Shown here piece by piece: positions 51,520-60,399 of a stretch of 64,000 bases of DNA. The DNA comes from Dickeya dianthicola NCPPB 453 (lineage in GTDB: Bacteria > Pseudomonadota > Gammaproteobacteria > Enterobacterales > Enterobacteriaceae). The translations under genes and the position numbers were made by a program. The stretch's first letter is position 1. Every line of letters begins with the position of its first letter. The DNA is taken from contig NZ_CM001841.1 of the NCBI RefSeq assembly GCF_000365305.1, positions 2,321,412 to 2,385,411 on the forward strand. Reading direction: 5' to 3'. A model generated the notes under the pieces. That model had not been told where the DNA came from and did not search any database. It saw nothing but the letters and a program-made list of their open reading frames with translations.

Positions 51520-52971
51520 TTGAAAAAATCTCCTTTTTCGCTGCGTTTTCGCTTCCTGATCGCGACCGCCGCGGTGGTGCTGGCGCTGACGCTCTCCTAC
51601 GGCATTGTCGCCGTGGTGGGATACAGCGTCAGTTTCGACAAAACCTCATTCCGCCTGCTGCGCGGCGAAAGCAACCTGTTCTACAGCCTGGCCCAATGGC
51701 ACGACAATCAACTGACCATTGCTACGCTGCCTGAAATCGACATCAATTACACGACGCTGGTGTTTATCTACGATAAGCACGGCAAACTGCTGTGGCGGGA
51801 ACGCGCCGTCCCGGAGCTGGAATCCCAGATCAAACCAGAATGGCTGGAAAAAACCGACTATCACGAGCTGGACGCCGACGCCGACACCAGTAATGCGGTA
51901 TTACAAGGCAGCAACCCGCAGATGCTGGACAAACTGCACGCCTACAGTTCGGAAGACAAAACGCCGTTCACCCATTCTATCGCCGTTAATGTTTACCCGG
52001 CGTCCGAGCGCCTGCCCAAAATGGTGATTGTGGTGGTAGACCGGGTGCCGCAGGAATTGCAACAGGCGGACGTGGTCTGGGAATGGTTCCGCTACGTGTT
52101 TATCGCTCATCTGGTGTTGGTATTGCCGTTGCTGTGGCTGGCGGCGCACTGGAGCCTGCGGCCGATCAAGCATCTGGTGCATCAGATCAGCGAGCTGGAG
52201 CACGGCTCCCGCGAGCATCTGGACGAAAATCCGCCGCAGGAACTGAACAGTCTGGTGCGCAACCTCAATACGTTATTGAGCAATGAACGCCAGCGCTATC
52301 ATAAATACCGCACCACCCTCACCGACCTGACCCACAGCCTGAAAACGCCGCTGGCCGTACTGCAAACCACGCTGCGTTCGTTGCGTACTGGTAAAGAGCT
52401 GACCATCGAGCAGGCCGAGCCGATCATGCTGACGCAAATCAGCCGCATCTCACAGCAAATCGGCTATTACCTGCACCGCGCCAGCGTGCGAACAGAACAC
52501 CTGGCCATCACGCGGGAAGTACACTCCGTTCCGGCACAGTTGGACGCGCTCTGCTCTGCGCTGAATAAAGTGTACCAGCGCAAAGGCGTGGTGCTGACGA
52601 TGGACATCGCCCCGGAGCTAACCTTTATTGGCGAGAAAAACGATTTTATGGAGGTGATGGGCAATATTCTCGACAATGCTTGTAAATACTGTCTGGAGTT
52701 CGTGGAAATCAGCGCCCGCTATTCCGGTCAGAAACTGCATCTGGTGATTGAGGACGACGGCCCCGGCATCCCCGACAGCAAGCGGGAAGTGATTTTCCAG
52801 CGCGGACAACGGGCAGACACTCTACGCTCCGGTCAGGGCATCGGGCTGTCGGTCGCGGCGGAAATCATCGAGCAGTATCAGGGCGAAATTCTGATCGGCG
52901 CCAGCGCGCTCGGCGGTGCCAAGGTGGAAGCCATTTTCGGTCACCAGCATCTTGGTCAGAATGAGAACTGA
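51520..52971 (+). CDS. phoQ: Sensor histidine kinase PhoQ
   Basis: Inner-membrane sensor for PhoP. 483 residues: membrane helix about 14-36, periplasmic PAS-like sensor to about 190, second helix about 191-213, HAMP, the H-box LTDLTHSLKTPLAVL, then the ATPase (N-box NILDNACKYCLEF, DDGPGIP). I set the start at TTG 51520 (MKKSPFSLRFRF), aligned with E. coli MKKLLRLFFPLSLRVRF; a TTG four codons earlier is possible. The acidic run EDDDDAE of the E. coli sensor is reduced here to SEDKTPF before THSIAVNVYP. Confidence 0.94.
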   Translation: MKKSPFSLRFRFLIATAAVVLALTLSYGIVAVVGYSVSFDKTSFRLLRGESNLFYSLAQWHDNQLTIATLPEIDINYTTLVFIYDKHGKLLWRERAVPELESQIKPEWLEKTDYHELDADADTSNAVLQGSNPQMLDKLHAYSSEDKTPFTHSIAVNVYPASERLPKMVIVVVDRVPQELQQADVVWEWFRYVFIAHLVLVLPLLWLAAHWSLRPIKHLVHQISELEHGSREHLDENPPQELNSLVRNLNTLLSNERQRYHKYRTTLTDLTHSLKTPLAVLQTTLRSLRTGKELTIEQAEPIMLTQISRISQQIGYYLHRASVRTEHLAITREVHSVPAQLDALCSALNKVYQRKGVVLTMDIAPELTFIGEKNDFMEVMGNILDNACKYCLEFVEISARYSGQKLHLVIEDDGPGIPDSKREVIFQRGQRADTLRSGQGIGLSVAAEIIEQYQGEILIGASALGGAKVEAIFGHQHLGQNEN

Positions 52972-53167
52972 CACAGTCTGATATTAATCACCTACAATTT
53001 AACCACACACCTGTTTAACCACACACCATACAGAAAAATCCTCGTCTGTCGCCGGTTGGGTCAGCCAGGACTTTTCAGACTGCCGTCTCATCTGTGAATT
53101 AAGGACGAACACCATCACGGCGACTTCGTTATAATTACTGACAGCTCCCTGTTACTGGAAATGCGTT

Positions 53168-54289
53168 ATGGACTACCAACTTAATCTCGACTGGCAAGAT
53201 TTTCTGACCCAGCACTGGCAAAAAAAACCGGTAATCATCAAAGGTGGTTTTCGTCATTTCATCGATCCAATTACCCCGGATGAACTGGCCGGGTTGGCGA
53301 TGGAAAACGAGGTGGACAGCCGGCTGGTCAGCCATCGGGACGGCCGCTGGGATGTCAGCCACGGTCCGTTCGAAAGCTACGATCACCTGGGGGAAAGCAA
53401 CTGGTCCCTGCTGGTGCAGGCGGTCGATCACTGGCATGAACCTTCCGCTGCGCTGATGCGCCCTTTCCGCCAGTTGCCCGACTGGCGCATCGACGACCTG
53501 ATGATTTCCTTCTCGGTGCCGGGCGGCGGCGTCGGCCCGCATCTTGATCAATACGACGTATTTATCATTCAGGGCACCGGCCGCCGTCGCTGGCGCGTGG
53601 GCGACAAAGTGCCGATGAAACAGCACTGCCCGCATCCAGACCTGCTGCAGGTTGACCCGTTCGATGCGATTATCGATGAGGAGCTGGAGCCCGGCGATAT
53701 TCTCTATATTCCGCCCAGTTTTCCGCACGAAGGCTATTCGCTGGAAAATTCGATCAACTACTCGGTAGGGTTCCGCGCCCCCAGTTCCCGTGAACTGGTC
53801 AGCGGTTTTGCCGACTATGTGTTGTCTCGTGAGCTGGGCGGCCAGCGCTACAACGACCCGGACATTCCCGCACGCGCGCACCCGGCGGACATACTGCCGC
53901 AGGAGCTGGATAAACTACAGCACATGATGCTGGATCTGGTGCAGCATCAAGACGCCTTCCGCCAGTGGTTCGGCGAATTTGTTTCCCAGTCGCGTCACGA
54001 ACTGGATCTGGCGCCGCCAGAGCCGCCTTATCAGCCGGGCGAGATGTACGACCTGCTGCAACAGGGCGAAGCGTTGCGCCGTCTTGGCGGATTACGGGTT
54101 GTACGTATCGGCGAGGACTGCTTCGTGAACGGCGAGCATCTGGACAGCCGCCAGCCGCAGGCGAGCGCCGCGCTGGCGCACTATGACGTGCTGAATGCCG
54201 AACGCCTTGGCGATGCGCTGGACGACCCGTCGTTCCTCGCCCAATTGACCGCGCTGGTCAACAGCGGCTATTGGTATTTTGTCGACTGA
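53168..54289 (+). CDS. roxA: Ribosomal protein uL16 arginine hydroxylase RoxA
   Basis: Fe(II)/2-oxoglutarate oxygenase that hydroxylates Arg81 of ribosomal protein L16. 373 residues, JmjC-like fold. Seen: the iron motif HLDQYD (HxD, at about 125) and distal His in PPSFPHEGYSLEN (about 187), within GGGVGPHLDQYDVFIIQGTG. Close to E. coli YcfD throughout. The stop codon lies in the first copy of an 18-bp tandem repeat. Confidence 0.95.
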   Translation: MDYQLNLDWQDFLTQHWQKKPVIIKGGFRHFIDPITPDELAGLAMENEVDSRLVSHRDGRWDVSHGPFESYDHLGESNWSLLVQAVDHWHEPSAALMRPFRQLPDWRIDDLMISFSVPGGGVGPHLDQYDVFIIQGTGRRRWRVGDKVPMKQHCPHPDLLQVDPFDAIIDEELEPGDILYIPPSFPHEGYSLENSINYSVGFRAPSSRELVSGFADYVLSRELGGQRYNDPDIPARAHPADILPQELDKLQHMMLDLVQHQDAFRQWFGEFVSQSRHELDLAPPEPPYQPGEMYDLLQQGEALRRLGGLRVVRIGEDCFVNGEHLDSRQPQASAALAHYDVLNAERLGDALDDPSFLAQLTALVNSGYWYFVD

Positions 54290-54362
54290 TGATATTTTGT
54301 CGACTGATGGTATTTTGTCGACTGATGGTATTTTGTCGACTGATGGTATGTCGTTGACTGAT
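54275..54362. repeat. 18-bp tandem repeat spanning the roxA stop
   Basis: TATTTTGTCGACTGATGR occurs four times from 54275 to 54346, with a degenerate fifth copy to 54362. The first copy encodes YFVD and the stop, so each copy repeats the end of the gene in frame. Confidence 0.93.
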
Positions 54363-54386
54363 TATCGACGCCCGGTCACCTAAAAC

Positions 54387-54414
54387 AAAAGAGACGCCAG
54401 GCGGCGTCTCTTTT
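54387..54414. terminator. Bidirectional terminator between roxA and pepT
   Basis: AAAAGAGACGCC pairs with GGCGTCTCTTTT around four bases, flanked by A and T tracts for both converging genes. Confidence 0.92.
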
Positions 54415-54432
54415 TTGCCCAAACCGGCCCCA

Positions 54433-55701
54433 TCAGGCTTTAACCGACACGCTCTCGCTGCTGGTCTGCCGGGTTTTGGCCCGTAACGCGGTCAATTCGG
54501 CGATACGCATAATCACTGCTACCGCGTTTTCCATCCCTTCCAGCGTGACAAACTCGTGTTTACCGTGGGCATTGTAGCCGCCGGTAAACAGATTGGGGCA
54601 CGGCAGCCCGCGGAAAGACAACTGCGCGCCATCGGTGCCGCCGCGAATCGGCTGCATCAGCGGCGTAATGTCGCAATCACGCATTGCCTGCTGCGCCAGC
54701 GCGATAATATGCGGGTACTGCTCTACCTGCTCGCGCATGTTGTAGTAGCTGTCGGTAATCGTGACCTCAATATAACAATCCGGGTGCAGTCCTTTACCCA
54801 CCGTTTCGGCAATATCCAGCAGGGTTTTCTTGCGTCGTTCGAAACCGTCACGCTCAAAATCCCGGATGCTGTAGTGCAGTTCAGCCCGTTCCACCGTCCC
54901 TTTTGCGCTGTGCAGATGGTAGAACCCCTGATACCCCTCGGTATGCTCCGGAACTTCATCCGTCGGCACCCGTTGGTGGAAGCGTGTCGCCAGCGACAAT
55001 GCATTGACCATCACCCCTTTGGCCCAGCCAGGGTGTACATTGTTGCCGACAATCTTCACCACGGCCGACGCGGCATTGAAGTTTTCATACTCCAGTTCGC
55101 CCACGCCGCCGCCGTCCACCGTGTAAGCCCATTCGGCCCGGAACGCCTCAACATCAAAATGCTGCGCACCCTTGCCCACTTCCTCATCCGGCGTAAAGGC
55201 GACGCGAATATCTCCATGCGGGATCTGCCGCTTTTTCAGCCGCACCAACGCGGTGATGATCTCCGCGATCCCCGCCTTGTCATCCGCACCCAACAGCGTT
55301 TTGCCATCGGTCGTAATCAACGTCTGCCCCAGCAGATGGTGCAACACCGGGAACATCACCGGCGACAGCACCTCGTCGCCCACGCCCAATGCGATATCAC
55401 CGCCGCGGTAATTCTCCACAATCTGTGGATTGACGTGTTTGCCGCTGAAATCCGGCGAGGTATCCATATGAGCGATAAATCCCACCGCCGGCACCGGCCA
55501 GGCTACATTGGCCGGCAACGTCGCCATCACACAACCGTGCTTGCTGACGGACACCTGCTCAAACCCCAGTTCGGTCAATTCCTGTTGCAACGCCTGCGCC
55601 AGTTTTAATTGCCCTTCGGTGCTTGGCACCTGCCGTACACCCGATCTGGACTGGGTATCAAACGCCACATAATTCAAAAAACGATCAAGTAATTTTTCCA
55701 T
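54433..55701 (-). CDS. pepT: Peptidase T (tripeptidase)
   Basis: Zinc aminotripeptidase of family M20B. 422 residues. Zinc and catalytic residues appear in [13 protein letters not shown] (His-x-Asp), [24 protein letters not shown] and [11 protein letters not shown], with the late His in [13 protein letters not shown] set the start at ATG 55701 ([11 protein letters not shown]) after GGAGGGGG; two ATGs directly upstream are too close to that site. E. coli pepT is under FNR; I do not see a clear site here. Confidence 0.94.
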   Translation of the reverse strand: MEKLLDRFLNYVAFDTQSRSGVRQVPSTEGQLKLAQALQQELTELGFEQVSVSKHGCVMATLPANVAWPVPAVGFIAHMDTSPDFSGKHVNPQIVENYRGGDIALGVGDEVLSPVMFPVLHHLLGQTLITTDGKTLLGADDKAGIAEIITALVRLKKRQIPHGDIRVAFTPDEEVGKGAQHFDVEAFRAEWAYTVDGGGVGELEYENFNAASAVVKIVGNNVHPGWAKGVMVNALSLATRFHQRVPTDEVPEHTEGYQGFYHLHSAKGTVERAELHYSIRDFERDGFERRKKTLLDIAETVGKGLHPDCYIEVTITDSYYNMREQVEQYPHIIALAQQAMRDCDITPLMQPIRGGTDGAQLSFRGLPCPNLFTGGYNAHGKHEFVTLEGMENAVAVIMRIAELTALRAKTRQTSSESVSVKA

Positions 55702-55945
55702 CATCACCCCCTCCGATGGACTACGTGTTTCATTATGTAGAGGGTGTCAGCGTCAGATATTGCGTCAGGTCAGTTTTTATTGGTTTTCCCCCCGACGCCA
55801 CCACTCTGAGCGCCCGTGCCGCAGGGCCGCGCCCATCAGGCTCAGCAATTACGCAACAAACCACTAACACACAAAGGCTGACGACCGCACGTCGCCGCAA
55901 GGCAGGAACATCAGCCAACGGTTTGACGCCCGCCGGCCTATCGGG

Positions 55946-56170
55946 TCACAACCACTCGTAATACTGGCCCAGGGTTTTATCGCAGCCGCAGCAACTGCCG
56001 CATTTGGGCGCAGCCTCGCCGCGGTGAAAGCGGATTTTGCCTTTCTGCACCCACACCGCCAGCATCCCCTCCACTACGCCGGGATCCGCCTGAAAAGCGG
56101 TGCTGATGTCTTGCAGCGACACCTTTTTTCTTTCGCGGACAAAATCCCGCAATTCGAGTAGCGTCATCAT
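55946..56170 (-). CDS. feoC: Iron-transport regulator FeoC
   Basis: Small winged-helix protein of 74 residues encoded after feoB. The N-terminus LLELRDFVRERKKVSLQDIS is the wing fold, and the Cys cluster CGSCCGCDKT can bind an iron-sulfur cluster. In enterobacteria FeoC protects FeoB from FtsH proteolysis in low oxygen. It ends the feo operon; GGGGAGACATG overlaps the ATGATG start. Confidence 0.9.
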   Translation of the reverse strand: MMTLLELRDFVRERKKVSLQDISTAFQADPGVVEGMLAVWVQKGKIRFHRGEAAPKCGSCCGCDKTLGQYYEWL

Positions 56171-56204
56171 GTCTCCCCGGCGGGCGGCAGGCCCGCCCGA
56201 CTGG

Positions 56205-58529
56205 TTATTTTACTTCACCCACTACCGTACGCCGGCGTTGCAGGCCATTGCGGCGCAGCAACATCACCGTAACAAACAGCATCGCCGCCACACCCAGCAG
56301 CGCGCACAGCGAATACAGCGGATGCTGGGTAAAACGCCCCACCTGATACACCACCACCGCGGTGCTATAGCCGACCTGAATAGTCCACCCGGCGCAGAAC
56401 AGCGTCCAGGCGGTTCCCACTTCACGCCAGATGGCCGACACCGCCGCCACGCAAGGGATGTACAACAGCACCATCAGCAAGTAACTGAATGCGCCCAACC
56501 GGCCATCAAACAGCTGGCTAATCACCGTCAGCGAGGTCACGGAAAACTTGTTGTCTTTGGCAATCGCGGTGGTATCGGTCAAATCCCCGACATTGATCCC
56601 CATCGGGTTAAGCAGCGCGTCGCCCAGCTTGCCCAGATTTTCCGGAATAGTCGCCAACGCGCCATGAATACCGCCGGTCAGGCTGAAGGTTTTTTCCTCG
56701 GCTTTCGCGCCGCCGCTTTGCGAGGCCGCCATCGCGCCATACAGCGAATCCAGCGTACCGACGACCGCCTCTTTAGCGAAGATCCCGGTGAATACACCGA
56801 CTGCCGCCGGCCAGTTCTCTTCCCGAATCCCCATCGGTTTGAATACCGGTACGATGGCTTGCCCAACTGCCGACAGCACCGATTTCTGGGTATTCTGGTT
56901 GCCAAAGGAACCGTCCGTCCCCATCGAATTAAGGAAGCCCAGCACCGTCACCACCACCACAATCAGCCGGCCGGCGCGCAACAGGAACCCTTTCAGGCGC
57001 TCCCAGGTGCGGATCAGCACGCTGCGCAGGCTGGGCAAGTGATAAGGCGGAATCTCCATGACAAACGCGGAAGCATCGCCTTTCAACGCGGTATTTTTCA
57101 GCAAAAAACCGGTGGCGATGGCAGCGGCGATCCCCACCAGATACAACCCGAACACCATATTCTGCCCGCCTTCGACAAACAACGCCGAGGCAAACAGCAC
57201 GTATACCGGCAGCCGCGCGCCGCAGGACATAAACGGCGCCATCATCACCGTGACCACGCGGTCGCTGTGGCGTTCCATCGTGCGGGTCGCCATCACCGCG
57301 GGCACGTTGCAGCCAAAGCCGACAATCAGCGGCACAAACGCCTTACCCGGCAAACCAATGCTGCGCATGAACCGGTCCATCACAAACGCCGCCCGCGCCA
57401 TGTAACCGGAGTCTTCCAGCCAGGACAAGAACAGATACAGACAGCCGATCACCGGAATAAAGGTGGACACGGTCTGAATGCCGCCGCCCACACCATCCGC
57501 CAGCAAGGTTTTCAGCCATTCCGGGGTATGCAGCGCCAGCAGCAGCTCGCCGAACCCATCCACCAGCAACGTGCCGAACAGCTTGTCGAAGAAGTCGATA
57601 AACGCGCTGCCGACATTGATGGTGAAGACAAACATCAGGTACATCACCAGCAGGAAGATCGGAATACCGAAAAAACGATGCAGCACGACGCGGTCGATCT
57701 TATCGGTCAGGGTGGCGGAGACCTCGCCGCGCCGGGTAATCACCTCACGGGCGACGGCCCCCACAAACTGATAACGCGCATCCGCCAGAAAGATATCCAG
57801 CTCATCTTCATACTCGGCCACCAGCCGGGTCACCTGCGCATCGGCAAACGCCAGCGCGTCAGCGGGCACCCGGTTGCGCACCGTCACATCGCCTTCCAGC
57901 AACTGAATCGCCAGCCAATAGGGATTGCGAATGGCAGGCTGCCCCTGCAACTGTTGCGCAATCGCCTGTGCGGCCTGACTCAACGGCGCATCGTAAGGAA
58001 TCGACACCGGTGGGATCACCGGTTGCGCCAGCGCCGCCTGACACACCTCGTGCAGCATCTCGATGCCTTTCTTCTGGCTGGCGGTAATCGGGATGACCAT
58101 GCATCCCAATCGCTGCTGCAAACCGGCGATATCAATATCCAGTTTGCGGGCGGTGGCGATATCCATCATGTTGACGGCCACCACCATCGGCACCTGCATA
58201 TCCAGCAACTGCGCGGTGAGATACAGATTGCGCTCCAGGTTGGAGGCATCGACGATATTCAGCACCAGATTGGCTTCGCCGGACAGAATGTAATCGCGCG
58301 CCACCCGCTCATCTTCCGAGCTCTCGGAAGACGGGTTCAACGAGTAAACCCCCGGCAGGTCCACCAGCGTTACCTGTTGCTGCTGATAACGGTAGCTCCC
58401 GACCTTCTTTTCCACCGTCACGCCCGGCCAGTTGCCGACAGTCTGTTTGCCGCCGGTCAGGACGTTGAATAACGTCGTCTTGCCACAGTTCGGGTTACCC
58501 ACCACGCAAATTACGGGTTGCGTATTCAT
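56205..58529 (-). CDS. feoB: Ferrous iron transporter FeoB
   Basis: Main Fe(II) importer of the inner membrane, 774 residues. N-terminal GTPase with G1 GNPNCGKTTLFN, G3 DLPGVYSL and G4 NMMD; a helical GDI domain to about 270; then a membrane part with two gate motifs (ARAAFVMDRFMRSIGLPGKA, GFGCNVPAV). C-terminal helices end GLQRRRTVVGEVK. feoA lies 22 bp upstream and feoC 34 bp downstream. Confidence 0.97.
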   Translation of the reverse strand: MNTQPVICVVGNPNCGKTTLFNVLTGGKQTVGNWPGVTVEKKVGSYRYQQQQVTLVDLPGVYSLNPSSESSEDERVARDYILSGEANLVLNIVDASNLERNLYLTAQLLDMQVPMVVAVNMMDIATARKLDIDIAGLQQRLGCMVIPITASQKKGIEMLHEVCQAALAQPVIPPVSIPYDAPLSQAAQAIAQQLQGQPAIRNPYWLAIQLLEGDVTVRNRVPADALAFADAQVTRLVAEYEDELDIFLADARYQFVGAVAREVITRRGEVSATLTDKIDRVVLHRFFGIPIFLLVMYLMFVFTINVGSAFIDFFDKLFGTLLVDGFGELLLALHTPEWLKTLLADGVGGGIQTVSTFIPVIGCLYLFLSWLEDSGYMARAAFVMDRFMRSIGLPGKAFVPLIVGFGCNVPAVMATRTMERHSDRVVTVMMAPFMSCGARLPVYVLFASALFVEGGQNMVFGLYLVGIAAAIATGFLLKNTALKGDASAFVMEIPPYHLPSLRSVLIRTWERLKGFLLRAGRLIVVVVTVLGFLNSMGTDGSFGNQNTQKSVLSAVGQAIVPVFKPMGIREENWPAAVGVFTGIFAKEAVVGTLDSLYGAMAASQSGGAKAEEKTFSLTGGIHGALATIPENLGKLGDALLNPMGINVGDLTDTTAIAKDNKFSVTSLTVISQLFDGRLGAFSYLLMVLLYIPCVAAVSAIWREVGTAWTLFCAGWTIQVGYSTAVVVYQVGRFTQHPLYSLCALLGVAAMLFVTVMLLRRNGLQRRRTVVGEVK

Positions 58530-58551
58530 AAAAAATCCTTACCTGCCCGGA

Positions 58552-58779
58552 TTAACATTTTTCCAGAATCAAAATCTGTGCTTCGCCTTTGCGCACGCTG
58601 ATCGCCGCGCCGCGCAGACGCAGCTCAATCGGGTCGCCCAGCGGCGCCACGCGCGACACCAAAAACTCCACCCCCGGCGTAACCCCCAGCGCCAGCAAGC
58701 GCTTGCGGTAATCCGACGAGCCTTTCTGAAACCCCAGCACACGCCACTGTGTGCCCACCGCCAATGCTTCCAGTGTCAT
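58552..58779 (-). CDS. feoA: Ferrous iron transport protein FeoA
   Basis: Cytoplasmic SH3-like protein of 75 residues needed for FeoB activity. Typical core is DYRKRLLALGVTPGVEFLV and RGAAISVRKGEAQILIL. It is followed by feoB. Its own upstream region (58780-58938) is filled by an imperfect tandem repeat. Confidence 0.94.
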   Translation of the reverse strand: MTLEALAVGTQWRVLGFQKGSSDYRKRLLALGVTPGVEFLVSRVAPLGDPIELRLRGAAISVRKGEAQILILEKC

Positions 58780-58822
58780 CGCTGTGTTGACCTCATCCCC
58801 ATTGTTGCGTCAAAAAAACGAC

Positions 58823-58912
58823 CGTTGTCGTAAACCTGTTGTCGTAAACCTGTTGTTGTAAAAACGGTCGTTGTAAAAACGGTTGTTGTAAAAACCGTTG
58901 TTCTAAAACCTG
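58823..58912. repeat. Imperfect 14-17-bp tandem repeat upstream of feoA
   Basis: About six units of the type GTTGTNGTAAAAACGG follow each other between the two feoA-type genes. Copies vary in length, so the array is decayed. Confidence 0.85.
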
Positions 58913-58938
58913 CGGTTATAGACCGATTGCCAGGCTGA

Positions 58939-59178
58939 TTATTGCTGTGGCGACACCCACACCTGCTTACCCATCTCCCAGTTGATCGCCACCCGGCTAT
59001 CGCCGGCGGCCAGCATCAACGGCTGATTGGCATCGCGCTGAATCACGCGTACCTGCCCGCCGACACGGATGCCAAGCTCAGTCAGCCGCTGCTGGAATTC
59101 GCCCGTTGAACGAATTCGCGCCACCACGGCATTCACGTTAAGAGGGAGATCAAGCAGCGTTTGAAGACTCAGAGCCAT
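58939..59178 (-). CDS. Second FeoA-domain protein
   Basis: A 79-residue FeoA-like protein (MALSLQTLLDLPLNVNAVVA..., with QRLTELGIRVGGQVRV and the core end SRVAINWEMGKQVWV). It precedes feoA in the same orientation and is the first gene after the Fur/FNR promoter region, so it leads the feo operon. E. coli has only one FeoA. I set the start at ATG 59178 after GAAGGAATG; an ATG 18 codons upstream is poorly supported. Confidence 0.85.
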   Translation of the reverse strand: MALSLQTLLDLPLNVNAVVARIRSTGEFQQRLTELGIRVGGQVRVIQRDANQPLMLAAGDSRVAINWEMGKQVWVSPQQ

Positions 59179-59246
59179 ACGACATTCCTTCACTGACAGT
59201 GTGCGGCATCCCGCCAACTGAGCGGCGGTCATGCATCAAAGCAAGT

Positions 59247-59265
59247 AATAACGATTATCAATCAT
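59247..59265 (-). promoter_or_regulatory. Fur box of the feo promoter
   Basis: On the minus strand ATTGATAATCGTTATTA matches GATAATGATAATCATTATC at most positions. It lies about 70-90 bp before the first feo gene. Confidence 0.7.
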
Positions 59266-59287
59266 ATTCCTGTCTGCGGGCCGCCTC

Positions 59288-59301
59288 TTGACGCACGTCA
59301 A
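59288..59301 (-). promoter_or_regulatory. FNR-like site of the feo promoter
   Basis: TTGACGCACGTCAA is a perfect palindrome differing from FNR consensus TTGAT-N4-ATCAA by the C/G pair. Its distance from the Fur box places it near -40, suitable for anaerobic activation. The remainder of the gap to 59494 shows nothing clear. Confidence 0.5.
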
Positions 59302-59494
59302 GGGAGGTGAAGATTGGGGGGAGTGGCGGGAAGATACGGCGTTGATGCGTAAAGCAACAGTGAGGAAAGTCATGCCATCGGTTCTTCCCCTGACGGAATG
59401 AAGAACACTATGTTGAACGACTGAACGGCTGACCGGCCAGCAGCACGGTGGGCTGTCTGCCTAACCCGCTCCCGGCGGACTCACCCGGTGAGAG

Positions 59495-59800
59495 CTAACG
59501 CTTACGGTAATGTCCCGCTATTTTTCGGGAGGTATGCAGTACCCGCAGTACACGAACCACCTGCTCTTTAACGGCATACACGATGATGAACGGGAAGCGT
59601 GGAACCACCAGTTTCCGCTGTTTCTCCGTCTTCCCAGCCGTCACCCCCGCCTGCGGATTATCCTGAAGGATGTCGGCCATGCTGACGAACCGGTCATCCG
59701 TGGCACTGGCTACCGATAACCCTGCTTCTTTGTTCAGATAACGGAAAATGGCCTCACGATCTGCCTGTGCCTGCTTTTCCCACTGAACGGCTGATGTCAC
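59495..59800 (-). CDS. RelE/ParE-family toxin
   Basis: A 101-residue toxin of the RelE/ParE fold: N-terminal helices (WEKQAQADREAIFRYLNKEA), then the strands KLVVPRFPFIIVYAVKEQVV and VLRVLHTSRK. Members either cleave mRNA on ribosomes or poison gyrase; which applies is not visible, though the F-R-Y-L helix is closer to ParE. Its start overlaps the end of the antitoxin by 4 bases (ATGA). Confidence 0.88.
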   Translation of the reverse strand: MTSAVQWEKQAQADREAIFRYLNKEAGLSVASATDDRFVSMADILQDNPQAGVTAGKTEKQRKLVVPRFPFIIVYAVKEQVVRVLRVLHTSRKIAGHYRKR

Positions 59801-60084
59801 AGTTTGCCCCGTGCTGCCTGCATTTTCAGTTCATTCATGCGGCGGTTCATTTCTTCGTTGCTGATAAACTCACCCTCCCCGTCCTCATAACGGCTGAACG
59901 CGTCCAGTATCTGCTGCTCCAGCCAGCCCTCATGCTCACTGTTTTGATAGCGACGCTCCTCTGCGGCCAGTTCTTCTGCCCGCTGACGCATCACCTCTGT
60001 CAGGCTCGTTCGCTGTCTTTCCGCCGCCTGCATCGCCAGACGCTTGGTTTCCTCGTCTATTCTGAAGTGGATTGTTCCCATCAT
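59797..60084 (-). CDS. Ribbon-helix-helix antitoxin (RelB/DinJ type)
   Basis: A 95-residue antitoxin. The N-terminus GTIHFRIDEETKRLAMQAAE is a ribbon-helix-helix DNA-binding domain; an acidic helical C-terminus (EDGEGEFISNEEMNRRMNEL) would wrap the toxin. It precedes the toxin, as usual. Its ATG overlaps the stop of the remnant recombinase tail at 60081-60209, so it was once translationally coupled to that gene. Confidence 0.87.
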   Translation of the reverse strand: MMGTIHFRIDEETKRLAMQAAERQRTSLTEVMRQRAEELAAEERRYQNSEHEGWLEQQILDAFSRYEDGEGEFISNEEMNRRMNELKMQAARGKL

Positions 60085-60209
60085 CTCCTCACCTTTGTGG
60101 TGTCGTTTGTGTTGTCATTATGCAGACTGTTTTCCGGCCTGTCACGCTCAACGTCCGGCTGCTCTGCGGCCATCAGGTCAGCCGGCAGCCCGGTTTCATC
60201 ACCGTCCGA
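60081..60209 (-). pseudogene. Displaced 3' end of a recombinase gene
   Basis: An open stretch of 42 codons with no start, preceded by a stop. It reads DETGLPADLMAAEQPDVE and ends TTKVRR. The ETGLPADLMA block and its DNA (28 of 29 bases) recur in the recombinase at 60776-62521. It therefore looks like the original C-terminal tail of that gene, left behind when a new tail was acquired. Confidence 0.75.
60169..60197. repeat. 29-bp direct repeat, left copy
   Basis: GCCATCAGGTCAGCCGGCAG and nine more bases (CCCGGTTTC). The right copy is at 61056-61084 with one mismatch. The two copies are 887 bp apart in the same orientation. Confidence 0.9.
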
Positions 60210-60210
60210 T

Positions 60211-60384
60211 TACCTCCGGCATTACACTGTCGGTTACGCCCCCAACGGCATGAAGGGCAACCCGCCGCCACAGCTCACGCTGAAGGGCCGCTGGCTGGAA
60301 GATCTCGGCTTTAACACCGGACAGCCGGTTATCGTCACCGTGGAGCGCGGGCGGCTGGTTATTGAGGCGGAGATTAGGATCTGA
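60211..60384 (+). pseudogene. symE: Truncated symE
   Basis: The last 55 codons of a SymE-like protein (from HYTVGYAPNGMKGNPPPQ to the stop) without its N-terminal start. It is about 90 percent identical in DNA to the intact copy at 63098-63322 from the CGGCATTAC onward and through the following terminator. The frame is open upstream, but that part is antisense to the toxin-antitoxin genes and is not symE. Confidence 0.85.
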
Positions 60385-60399
60385 CCGGTAAAAACGACG

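Noticed and set aside
56100..58472. 790-codon plus-strand frame opposite feoB
   Set aside because: His/Gln/Arg-rich translation antisense to feoB, typical of a high-GC shadow frame; feoB is certain.
59767..60384. 205-codon plus-strand frame ending in SymE
   Set aside because: Only the last 55 codons are symE; the preceding part is antisense to the antitoxin and recombinase remnant. I list it as a symE fragment.
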